Source of the DNA: Rhodoferax sediminis
GTDB lineage: Bacteria; Pseudomonadota; Gammaproteobacteria; Burkholderiales; Burkholderiaceae_C
Length of the DNA: 64,000 nucleotides
Assembly (NCBI RefSeq): GCF_006970865.1
Contig: NZ_CP035503.1
Location: forward strand, 318,501-382,500
Reading direction: 5' to 3'
The notes beneath the pieces are model-generated. The model saw only the letters and a list, made by a program, of their open reading frames with translations. It searched no databases and was not told where the DNA came from. The translations under genes and the position numbers were made by a program. Of the stretch, positions 54,851-64,000 are shown piece after piece (position 1 is the stretch's first letter; every line of letters begins with the position of its first letter).

Positions 54851-56044
54851 CTACTTCTGGCCGGCGAGCCGGATGGCCTGTGCCAGCGCGGCCACGCCTA
54901 TCCTGATTTCATCCACGCTGGCGGTCACGAAACTCAGGCGCAGGGTGCGCGGGTCGCCGTGGTCGGCATAGAACGCCGCGCCCGGCACAAAGGCCACGTT
55001 GTGCTCGACCGCCCTGGGCAGCAGCCGGACGGCGTCCATGCCCTCGGGCAGGCGCGCCCACAGGAACATGCCGCCGGCCGGGGTGTTCCAGCTCACGCCC
55101 GCGGGCATGTGCTCGCGCATCGCGGCCAGCATGGCGCCCTGCTGCGACTTGTACAGCGCGCGGATGCTGGGCACGTGGCGCTCCAGAAAACCGTCCGCCA
55201 TGACTTCGGCCACCACGCGCTGGTTGAAGCCGGCGCTGTGCAGGTCGGCCGCCTGCTTGGCCTGCAGCAGCTTGGGGTACAGCCCCTTCGGCGCCACCAG
55301 GTAACCGAGCCGCAGCCCCGGCGCCAGCACCTTGGAAAACGAGCCGAGATACACGCAGCCGTCCGGGTTGCGCGCCGTCATGGGCGCGGGCGGCGGCGCG
55401 TCGAACCAGAGGTCGCCGTACGGGTTGTCTTCCACCAGCGGCAGGCCCAGTGCCGCCGCGCGCCCGGACAATGCCGCGCGGCGCGCCTCGGTCATGGTGC
55501 GGCCGGTCGGGTTCTGGAAGTTGGGCAGCACGTAGAGAAAGCGCGCGCCTTTGGCTTTGCGCTCCAGATCGTCGATCACCACGCCTTCGTCGTCGCTTTG
55601 CACGCTGACCACCTCGGGCTGCATCGGCGCGAAGGCCTGCAGCGCGCCCAGGTAGGTCGGGGTCTCCACCAGAATGCGGCTGCCTTCGTCGATCAGCACC
55701 TTGGCCAGCAGGTCCAGTCCCTGCTGCGAGCCGGTCGTGATCAGCACCTGCGCGGCGTCCGCCGGCCAGGGCAGCGCGGCGGCGACCATCTCGCGCAGCG
55801 GGCCGTAGCCCTCGCTGGCCGCGTACTGCAGCGAGGCGTGCGCATCCTCGCGCAGCACCTTGGCGCAGGCCGCGGCAAACTCGGCCACCGGAAAGGTCTT
55901 GGGCGAGGGCAGGCCGCCCGCAAAGCTGATGATGCCGGGCTTCTCGGTCACCTTCAGGATCTCGCGGATCACCGAGGGGTTCATTTTTTCGGCGCGGGCG
56001 GCCAGCTGCCAGAAGCCGGGTTGATCAAGCAGGTTCAAACTCAT
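54851..56044 (-). CDS. Class I/II PLP aminotransferase (LysN/MocR-AT-like)
   Basis: 397 aa. Opening MNPSVIREILKVTEKPGIISFAGGLPSPKTFP is typical of the LysN/alpha-aminoadipate-type aminotransferases. NPTGRTM and EDNPYGDLWF are cofactor segments; the PLP lysine is Lys238 in GSFSKVLAPGLRLGY. It transfers amino groups from an amino acid to a 2-oxo acid. ATG at 56042-56044 overlaps the eamA stop by 4 bp, and phzF follows 5 bp later, so it belongs to the six-gene operon. Confidence 0.92.
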   Translation of the reverse strand: MSLNLLDQPGFWQLAARAEKMNPSVIREILKVTEKPGIISFAGGLPSPKTFPVAEFAAACAKVLREDAHASLQYAASEGYGPLREMVAAALPWPADAAQVLITTGSQQGLDLLAKVLIDEGSRILVETPTYLGALQAFAPMQPEVVSVQSDDEGVVIDDLERKAKGARFLYVLPNFQNPTGRTMTEARRAALSGRAAALGLPLVEDNPYGDLWFDAPPPAPMTARNPDGCVYLGSFSKVLAPGLRLGYLVAPKGLYPKLLQAKQAADLHSAGFNQRVVAEVMADGFLERHVPSIRALYKSQQGAMLAAMREHMPAGVSWNTPAGGMFLWARLPEGMDAVRLLPRAVEHNVAFVPGAAFYADHGDPRTLRLSFVTASVDEIRIGVAALAQAIRLAGQK

Positions 56045-56970
56045 GGGATCACTCCAGTTGCCATTTTGGCGGCGGTTCCAACGGGCATTTTCTTGCCGAT
56101 AAAGACGGTGGCGATGACCGCCAGCCCAAACGCGACCGTCACCGCGTCCAGCGTCTCGCCCAGCAGCGGCACGGCAAACAGCATGCTCAAAAACGGCTGG
56201 ATCAGCTGCACCTGGCTCACGCGCACGGTGCCGCCGAGCGCAAGGCCCCGGTACCAGGCAAAAAAGCCGATCCACATCGAGAATACCGCCACATAGCCAA
56301 AGGCCCACCACGCCTGCGGTGTGATGACGCCCTGCGGCCACGCCGCGAGGACAGCCGGCAGGCTGAGGGGCAGGGCGATCACCAGCGCCCAGCAAATCAC
56401 GTGGTCGGCGCGCATGCGGCCTGCGAGTTTGGCGCCCGCGCCATAGCTGACCGCGGCGCACAGCATGGCGAGCAGCAGCAGCGCGTCGGCCCAATGCACG
56501 CCCATGCCGGCGGACGAACTCGCGTTGCCCGCGTGCAGCATCGAAAAAGCCGCCACCAGCGCGCTGCCGACCACAGCGCAGAGCCAGAAGCCGGCCGAAG
56601 GGCGCTGGCGGTGCAGCCAGGCGCCGACCATGGCGGTGGCCAGCGGCAGCACGCCCAGCATGACGCTGGCATGCACTGCCTCCACATAGCGCATGGCGAT
56701 CGAGGTGAACAGCGGAAAGCCGAACACGGCGCCCAGTGAGGTCGCCAGGATCAGCGGCCAGTCGCCGCGCCGCGGCCTTGGGGCGCGCGTGGCGAGCAGA
56801 AAAAACAGGCTCAGGATCCCCGCCACCGCGGCCCGGCCCATCGCGATGAACACGCCCGAGAGTTGCGGCTGCGCCACCGAGCCCACCGCCATGCGCGTCA
56901 GCGGCAGCGTGAGCGAGAAGATCAGCACGCCCAGCGTGCCGAGCCACAGGCCCTTGCTGGTGGCGTTCAT
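56041..56970 (-). CDS. EamA/RhaT-family drug/metabolite transporter
   Basis: 309-aa membrane protein of ten helices in two EamA repeats (e.g. LGTLGVLIFSLTLPLTRMAV at the start and VSQVQLIQPFLSMLFAVPLLGETL near the end). DMT members of this kind export amino acids or their analogues. The ATG overlaps the lysE stop by 4 bp (56967-56970) and its own stop overlaps the aminotransferase start by 4 bp. Confidence 0.9.
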   Translation of the reverse strand: MNATSKGLWLGTLGVLIFSLTLPLTRMAVGSVAQPQLSGVFIAMGRAAVAGILSLFFLLATRAPRPRRGDWPLILATSLGAVFGFPLFTSIAMRYVEAVHASVMLGVLPLATAMVGAWLHRQRPSAGFWLCAVVGSALVAAFSMLHAGNASSSAGMGVHWADALLLLAMLCAAVSYGAGAKLAGRMRADHVICWALVIALPLSLPAVLAAWPQGVITPQAWWAFGYVAVFSMWIGFFAWYRGLALGGTVRVSQVQLIQPFLSMLFAVPLLGETLDAVTVAFGLAVIATVFIGKKMPVGTAAKMATGVIP

Positions 56971-57578
56971 ACCGTGAGCATCCAGCCGGCGGTCAGCACC
57001 AGCACGGCGGCCATGGCGCGGTTGAACCAGCGCAGACGTCGCCCGGTCTGTGCCGGGCCGGCCAGCCAGTCGCGCAACAGCGAGCCCATCAGCGCGTAGC
57101 TCAGGGTGCTCGCGAAGGTAAAGACCAGCAGCACCGGCAGCACGATGGCAAAGCGCGCGCCCGGATGGTCGCGCCCGGCGATCCAGCCGCCCATGATGGC
57201 CAGTGCCAGCATCCAGCCCTTGATGTTCATGAACTGCAGGCTCGCGCCCTGCCAGAAACCGACGTTCATCTGCGCCGCATTGGCCGAGGCCAGTCCGGTG
57301 GCCTGGATCAACTTCCACGCCAGCCACAGCAAATAGGCCACGCCCACGATCTTCACGACCCAGCCCAGCAGCGGCAGCGCCAGCAGCAGCGCGCCCAGGC
57401 CGAGCGCACACACGCCCAGCAGCGCACCGAAGCCGATAGGCACCGAGCAGACAAAGGGCAGCGCGCGTTTGAGGCCGTGATTGGCCGCGAGTGCGGTGGA
57501 CAGCGTGGTGTTCGGCCCCGGCGTGAAGCTCATGGCGGTGGAGAGCACCAGCAGCGCGGTGAATTCGGTGGCGTTCAT
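56967..57578 (-). CDS. LysE-family amino acid exporter
   Basis: 203-aa exporter with six helices. The LysE/RhtB motif SFTPGPNTTLS is at ~17-27, followed by VCSVPIGFGALLG. Exports amino acids such as lysine, threonine or homoserine. First gene of the operon, divergent from the MocR regulator at 57756. Both this and the next gene are exporters, which suggests an efflux or overflow role for the operon. Confidence 0.9.
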   Translation of the reverse strand: MNATEFTALLVLSTAMSFTPGPNTTLSTALAANHGLKRALPFVCSVPIGFGALLGVCALGLGALLLALPLLGWVVKIVGVAYLLWLAWKLIQATGLASANAAQMNVGFWQGASLQFMNIKGWMLALAIMGGWIAGRDHPGARFAIVLPVLLVFTFASTLSYALMGSLLRDWLAGPAQTGRRLRWFNRAMAAVLVLTAGWMLTV

Positions 57579-57646
57579 GGAAGGTTCCGGATCGTGAGGG
57601 CGTGAAGGGCTTGCCTGTGCAGGCGTCCTACTTTATAGTCGAAACC

Positions 57647-57694
57647 AGTACACAACCAATACAGTTAATCGCCTCACTTGAGAATCTGTATGGT
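57647..57694. promoter_or_regulatory. Divergent promoter/operator region of the LysE operon and MocR gene
   Basis: In the 177-bp gap, CAATACAG (57657-57664) and CTGTATGG (57686-57693) form a near-perfect inverted repeat of 7 of 8 bases, and CCAGTACA just upstream resembles the left arm. MocR regulators bind direct or inverted repeats of this size between divergent genes. Candidate only. Confidence 0.4.
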
Positions 57695-57755
57695 CCGCCT
57701 TGGCAGCACAGCGCCACTTTAACGCCTGCCCCAGCGGTCTTGCAAAGGTCTTGCC

Positions 57756-59192
57756 ATGCTGATGAAAACCGCCGCCCAGTCGCTCACGGAGCAGCTCGCC
57801 ACGCGCTTTGGCGAGCGCATCCGCAACCGCCTGCTGGCGCCCGGCGCGCGCCTGCCTTCCGTGCGCCAGTGCGCGCAGCAGCAGGGCGTGAGCCCGTCCA
57901 CCGTGGTGGCGGCCTATGACCAGCTGCTCGCGCAGGGCCTGGTCGAGGCCCGCAAGAACCGCGGCTTTTTTGTGCGGGAAATGGCTGCAGCCCTTGATAC
58001 GCATGCACCAGGCGCTATGAATCAAGTAGCGTCTGCAAAAATCACAGCCGGCGCACCCTCACCCCACGCACCGGTCAACGCCACCGCGCTGATCCGCGGC
58101 ATGTTCCACGGCTCCAGCGACAAGCCGCAGCCCGGCATGGGCGTGTTGCCGCCGCAGTGGCTGGAGACCACCTTCATGCCGGCGGCGGTGCGCAAGGTCA
58201 CCGGCACCCGCGCGCTGCAGGAGTTCTCGCTGCAATACGGTGAGCCCGCGGGCGACAGCGGCCTGCGCCGGTCGCTGTCCAAAAAGCTGGCGGGACTCAA
58301 TGTGCCAGCGTTGCCGGCGCAGATCGTCACCACCGTGGGTGCCACCCATGCGCTCGACGTCGTGAGCCGCACGCTCTTGCGCCCCGGTGACCATGTGATG
58401 GTGGAGGAGCCCGGCTGGGCGGTTGAATTTGCGCGCCTGTCTGCGCTGGGCATGCGCATCCTGCCGGTGCCGCGCCGCGCCGACGGGCCTGACCTGGCCG
58501 TGATGGCGCAGTACTGCGCGGCGCATGCGCCCAAGCTGTTTGTCAGCGTCAGCGTGTTCCACAACCCGACCGGCTACTGCCTCACGCCGGGCAGCGCGCA
58601 CCGCGTGCTGCAACTGGCCAACGAGCACAACTTCCATATCGTCGAAGACGACACCTACAGCCACCTGGCGCCCGTGCACGCCACCCGCCTGTGCGCGCTC
58701 GACGGCCTGCAGCGCACGATCTATGTCAGCGGCTTTGCCAAGATCCTGGCGCCCAACTGGCGCGTCGGCTTTCTGGCGGCGCCGCCCAACCTGGTCGAAC
58801 GCCTGCTGGACACCAAGTTGCTGGCCACGCTGACCACGCCCGCGCTGCTGGAGAAGGCGCTGGCCTGGTGCATCGACCAGGGCCAGCTGCGGCGCCACGC
58901 CGAGCGCATCCGCACCCGGCTCGATCTGGCGCGCGCGCGCAGCGTGAAGCTGGCGCTGGCACACGGCTGCACCTTTGCGGCCGAGCCGGCCGGGCTGTTC
59001 GGTTGGGTCGAGACCGGTGTGGACACCGACGCGCTGTCGCAGCGCATGCTCGACGAGGGCTACCTGCTGGCGCCCGGCGCGCTGTTCCACGCCAGCCGCC
59101 AGCCCAGCACGCTGATGCGCATCAACTTCGCGACGACGCAGGAGGTGGCGTTCTGGAAGGTGTTCGCGCGGCTGCGCGATGCGATGAACTAA
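57756..59192 (+). CDS. MocR-type (GntR HTH-aminotransferase) transcriptional regulator
   Basis: 478 aa. N-terminal GntR winged helix (~8-75: GERIRNRLLAPGARLPSVRQCAQQQGVSPSTVVAAYDQL), linker ~76-120, then a fold-type I aminotransferase domain with NPTGYCL, DDTYSHLAP and PLP Lys329 in SGFAKILAPNWRVGF. MocR proteins use PLP and an amino-group ligand to control divergent genes, often transport or PLP-enzyme genes. The aminotransferase operon starting with lysE is the obvious target. An AT-rich repeat-like stretch (about 57985-58045) lies in the linker. Confidence 0.92.
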   Translation: MLMKTAAQSLTEQLATRFGERIRNRLLAPGARLPSVRQCAQQQGVSPSTVVAAYDQLLAQGLVEARKNRGFFVREMAAALDTHAPGAMNQVASAKITAGAPSPHAPVNATALIRGMFHGSSDKPQPGMGVLPPQWLETTFMPAAVRKVTGTRALQEFSLQYGEPAGDSGLRRSLSKKLAGLNVPALPAQIVTTVGATHALDVVSRTLLRPGDHVMVEEPGWAVEFARLSALGMRILPVPRRADGPDLAVMAQYCAAHAPKLFVSVSVFHNPTGYCLTPGSAHRVLQLANEHNFHIVEDDTYSHLAPVHATRLCALDGLQRTIYVSGFAKILAPNWRVGFLAAPPNLVERLLDTKLLATLTTPALLEKALAWCIDQGQLRRHAERIRTRLDLARARSVKLALAHGCTFAAEPAGLFGWVETGVDTDALSQRMLDEGYLLAPGALFHASRQPSTLMRINFATTQEVAFWKVFARLRDAMN

Positions 59193-59231
59193 GTTTGTTG
59201 GTGTTTCAGGCCTTTAGCCCTTGCCGGCCGT

Positions 59232-61124
<1,893 letters not shown>

Positions 61125-61238
61125 GTGGGGAGCGATTATCCGGTGCGTTTACCGGGAGCCCTCCCTATCGCCGCCATCAGGGGCGTTCTATAGTGGGTTG
61201 TCAGCGCCTTGGCGCGCCGCTTAACTTGAGGAGATCCT

Positions 61239-61757
61239 GTGGAATTGCAAATCAACGGCCAGCCGGTCCAGGTCGATGCCGATCCCAATATGCCGCTGCT
61301 GTGGGTGCTGCGCGATGTGTTGAATATGACGGGCACTAAATTCGGCTGCGGCGTGGCGGCCTGCGGCGCCTGCACCGTGCACATCGACGGCCAGGCCGTG
61401 CGCTCGTGCGTGCTGCCGGTGTCCGCAGTGGCGGGCAAGCGCATCCAGACCATCGAGGCGCTGGGCACGTCGCAGCAGCCGCATCCGCTGCAGGTGGCCT
61501 GGATTGCCGAACAGGTGCCGCAATGCGGCTACTGCCAGAGCGGCATGCTGATGGCCGCCGCGGCGCTGCTCGAAGCCAAGCCGCAGCCGACCGATGCCGA
61601 CATCGACGAGGCCATGACGAATATCTGCCGCTGCGGCACCTACCAGCGGGTGCGCGCGGCGATTCACCGGGCGGCGGAGAGCCGCCCGCCAGCGCGTTCG
61701 CCCGCGGGCCTGCCCGCCGTGGCGGTGGCATTGCTCGATGCCGGGAGTCATTCATGA
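61239..61757 (+). CDS. [2Fe-2S] small subunit of a molybdenum hydroxylase (IorA-like)
   Basis: 172 aa, xanthine-dehydrogenase-family small subunit. First cluster [16 protein letters not shown]...SC (~35-60), second CGYCQSGM (~98) and CRCGTYQRV (~136). It relays electrons from the Mo site to a cytochrome or other acceptor. The GTG at 61239 has GGAG 7 nt upstream. Its stop overlaps the large subunit's ATG by 4 bp. The two-subunit layout without an FAD subunit matches isoquinoline 1-oxidoreductase/aldehyde dehydrogenases of the periplasm. Confidence 0.92.
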   Translation: MELQINGQPVQVDADPNMPLLWVLRDVLNMTGTKFGCGVAACGACTVHIDGQAVRSCVLPVSAVAGKRIQTIEALGTSQQPHPLQVAWIAEQVPQCGYCQSGMLMAAAALLEAKPQPTDADIDEAMTNICRCGTYQRVRAAIHRAAESRPPARSPAGLPAVAVALLDAGSHS

Positions 61758-64000
61758 GGCGCCGCACCTGGTTGTTGAGCGCCGCGGGCACCGCCGGCGC
61801 GCTGGTGGTCGGCTGGAGCATCCTGCCCGCGCGCTCGCGCCTGGGCTCGCCGGATCTGATGCTGCCCGAGGCGGGCGACGTCGCGCTGAACGGCTGGATC
61901 AAGATCGCCGCGGACGGCAGTGTGGTGCTGGCGATGGCGCGCAGCGAGATGGGCCAGGGCGTGTACACCGCGCTGCCCATGCTGGCCGCGGAAGAGCTGG
62001 ATGTGCCACTCGGCAGTGTCCGCATCGAGCAGGCAGGCTTCGACACGATCTATGGCAACGTCGCCATGCTGCAGGAGAGCCTGCCGTTCCATCCACTGGA
62101 GCTGGAGGCCGAGCCCCGGCCCCTCAAGGTCAGGCTGGGCCGCTGGATGGTGGGCAAGCTGGCGCGCGAACTGGGCATCAACGCCACCGGCGGCTCGTCC
62201 AGCGTGGCCGACATGTGGGACGTGCTGCGCGTGGCCGCAGCTTCGGCACGCGCATCGCTGCTGGGCGCCGCGTCAGCGCAGTGGAAGCTGCCGCTGGCCG
62301 AGCTGTCGGTGAAGGACGGGGTGGTGTCCCACCCCTCCGGCAAATCGGCCACCTATGGCAAGCTTGCGAAGTTCGCGGCGGCCACACCGCCGGGCGAGGT
62401 AAAACTCAAGGCCCGCAAGGACTGGACACTGATCGGCCGGCCCGCGCCGCGGCGCGACGTTCCCGCCAAGGTCGATGGCAGCGCGCGCTTCGGCCTCGAC
62501 GCGCGCCCGCCCGGCCTGCTGTACGCCGCGATCCGCCTGTGCCCGATGCTGGGCGGCGCGCCCGGGCCGCTTGACGCCAAAGCCGCACTGGCCCTGCCGG
62601 GTGTGCAGCAACTGGTGCCGCTGCCCGCCTATGCCGGCTCGACCGCCGGCTTTGCCGTGGTGGGCCAAACCACCTGGCACGCGCGCCAGGGCGTGCAGGC
62701 CGTGCAGGTGCAGTGGCAGCAGCGCGCTGAGGGAGCGCTCGATTCGAAGCAGATCGAGGCCCAGATAGGCGCTGCACTGCGGGCGGAAAAAGGCATCACG
62801 TTTTTCAGCCAGGGCGACATAGCCGCGGCGGAAGCGAAGGCCGCGCGTCTGGTGGAGGCGTCTTATAGCGCGCCCTACCTGGCACACGCCACGATGGAGC
62901 CGATGAACTGCACGGCGCGGGTGCTGGACGGCAAGGTGGATGTGTGGGCGCCGACCCAGGCGCCCGGCCCGGCGCGCGCCATCGCGGCCAGGGTGGCGGG
63001 GGTGCCGGTGGACCGGGTCACGCTGCACGTGATGCTGCTGGGCGGCGGCTTTGGCCGGCGGCTGGATGTGGATTACGTGGCTCAGGCCGTGCGCGTGGCC
63101 ATGGCGTGCGGCGGCCGCCCGGTGCAGCTCGCGTGGTCGCGCGAGGAAGACACGACGCACGATTTCTACCGGCCGATGAATGTCGCCATGCTGCGCGCCG
63201 CGCTCGATGGCCAGGGCCAGGTTCAGAGTCTGCGCATCAAATCGGCCGGCGACGCCATCACCCCGCGCTGGATGCAGCGTGCCATCCCCTACCTGTCGGG
63301 CCCGTTCGACCTGCCCGACAAGACCACGGACGAGGGCTTGTTCGACCAGTCCTACGGCTTTGCGCACCAGCACATGGCCCACGTGGCCACGCGCATGGGC
63401 GTGCCGGTGGGTTATTGGCGCTCGGTCGGGCATTCGCATAACGCCTTTTTCATCGAAAGCTTCATGGACGAGCTGGCCGCACAAACCCGCCAGGATCCAG
63501 TCGAATTCCGGCGCAAGTTGCTGCAGCAAACGCCGCGTTACCTGGCGGTGCTGGATCTGGCCGCGGCAAAAGCCGGCTGGGGCGGTGCGCTGGCGCCCGG
63601 GCGCGCGCGCGGCGTCGCGCTGCATGAGTCTTTCGGCTCCATCGTGGCGCAGGTGGTCGAAGTGTCGCTGCAGGACAGGGCGCCGCGCGTGCACCGCGTC
63701 GTCTGCGCCGTCGACTGCGGCACCGTCATCAACCCCAACATCGTGGCGCAGCAGATCGAAGGCGCGGTGATTTTCGGGCTGACGGCCGCGCTGTACAGCC
63801 GCGTCGACATCCAGGCCGGCAAGGTGCAGCAGAGCAACTTCCCAAACTATCCCATGGTGAAGCTGGCGCAGGCGCCGCTGGTGGAAACCTGGATCGTGCC
63901 CAGTGAGCGCTCGCCCGGCGGCGTGGGCGAGATCGGTGTGCCGCCGCTGGCGCCGGCCGTGGCCAATGCGCTGTTCGTGCTCACGGGCAAACGCGCCCGG
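61754..64000 (+). CDS. Molybdopterin-binding large subunit of a molybdenum hydroxylase (IorB-like), 3'-truncated
   Basis: 749 codons are present and the frame is still open at the window end, so it is probably almost complete (relatives ~730-780 aa). N-terminus [21 protein letters not shown] is a Tat-type signal, so the enzyme is exported with its cofactor. Family segments: [21 protein letters not shown] near 65, [13 protein letters not shown] (~430) and the catalytic Glu region [14 protein letters not shown] (~725). It would hydroxylate an N-heteroaromatic or oxidise an aldehyde. Overlaps the small subunit by ATGA. Substrate not readable. Confidence 0.9.
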   Translation, partial: MRRRTWLLSAAGTAGALVVGWSILPARSRLGSPDLMLPEAGDVALNGWIKIAADGSVVLAMARSEMGQGVYTALPMLAAEELDVPLGSVRIEQAGFDTIYGNVAMLQESLPFHPLELEAEPRPLKVRLGRWMVGKLARELGINATGGSSSVADMWDVLRVAAASARASLLGAASAQWKLPLAELSVKDGVVSHPSGKSATYGKLAKFAAATPPGEVKLKARKDWTLIGRPAPRRDVPAKVDGSARFGLDARPPGLLYAAIRLCPMLGGAPGPLDAKAALALPGVQQLVPLPAYAGSTAGFAVVGQTTWHARQGVQAVQVQWQQRAEGALDSKQIEAQIGAALRAEKGITFFSQGDIAAAEAKAARLVEASYSAPYLAHATMEPMNCTARVLDGKVDVWAPTQAPGPARAIAARVAGVPVDRVTLHVMLLGGGFGRRLDVDYVAQAVRVAMACGGRPVQLAWSREEDTTHDFYRPMNVAMLRAALDGQGQVQSLRIKSAGDAITPRWMQRAIPYLSGPFDLPDKTTDEGLFDQSYGFAHQHMAHVATRMGVPVGYWRSVGHSHNAFFIESFMDELAAQTRQDPVEFRRKLLQQTPRYLAVLDLAAAKAGWGGALAPGRARGVALHESFGSIVAQVVEVSLQDRAPRVHRVVCAVDCGTVINPNIVAQQIEGAVIFGLTAALYSRVDIQAGKVQQSNFPNYPMVKLAQAPLVETWIVPSERSPGGVGEIGVPPLAPAVANALFVLTGKRAR

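Overview
The window is high-GC DNA from a betaproteobacterium, most likely a member of the Burkholderiales/Comamonadaceae (Polaromonas, Rhodoferax, Variovorax or Acidovorax type). This rests on protein resemblance, on the many Bug, Liv, TctDE-like and CaiB/BaiF genes, and on two short dispersed repeat families that I associate with that family. No rRNA, tRNA, CRISPR array or intact transposase was found. Both edges cut a gene.

Layout. 1-10102: a complete reductive pyrimidine catabolic locus: transaminase (5'-truncated), malonate/methylmalonate semialdehyde dehydrogenase, RutR-type TetR regulator, PreT, PreA, NCS1 permease, dihydropyrimidinase and beta-ureidopropionase. An 18-bp palindrome close to the RutR consensus lies between rutR and preT. 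10106-15546: a TSUP exporter and a livFGMH operon divergent from its binding protein. 15564-25448: a small secreted protein coupled to Rep helicase, an AEC permease, PriA, HemE, a CoA-binding protein and a TctE/TctD-like two-component system. 25538-28305: a NitT/TauT-type ABC importer divergent from that system. 28310-34314: DsbD, an AlaX-type editing protein and an AceE-type pyruvate dehydrogenase E1 without aceF or lpd beside it. 34354-40707: a LysR regulator divergent from CoA transferase, DUF1254, Bug binding protein and type-B carboxylesterase genes, which looks like an uncharacterised ester/acid catabolic unit. 40811-44660: creatininase family, CPA1 antiporter, an unrecognised 124-aa protein and pirin.

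44661-47510 is a low-coding island with a decayed tyrosine recombinase (integron-integrase-like) followed by a DoxX gene and a GST gene. 47511-51488 is a compact sigma-54 circuit: an AcoR-like enhancer-binding protein, inverted repeats, a near-consensus -24/-12 promoter and a flavin monooxygenase with an N-terminal NTF2-like domain. 51504-52247 is a histidine phosphatase. 52298-57578 is a tightly overlapping six-gene operon (LysE, EamA, aminotransferase, PhzF, VOC, threonine dehydratase) divergent from a MocR regulator. The window ends with uup (ABC-F) and a two-subunit periplasmic molybdenum hydroxylase whose large subunit runs off the end.

The least expected structure is the way the two repeat families sit inside coding sequence. 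They appear to supply in-frame segments of AceE and of the histidine phosphatase, the hydrophobic signal peptides of DsbD and of the secreted hypothetical protein, and a DsbD membrane helix. The strongest new regulatory predictions are the RutR-like operator and the sigma-54 promoter/enhancer of the flavin monooxygenase.
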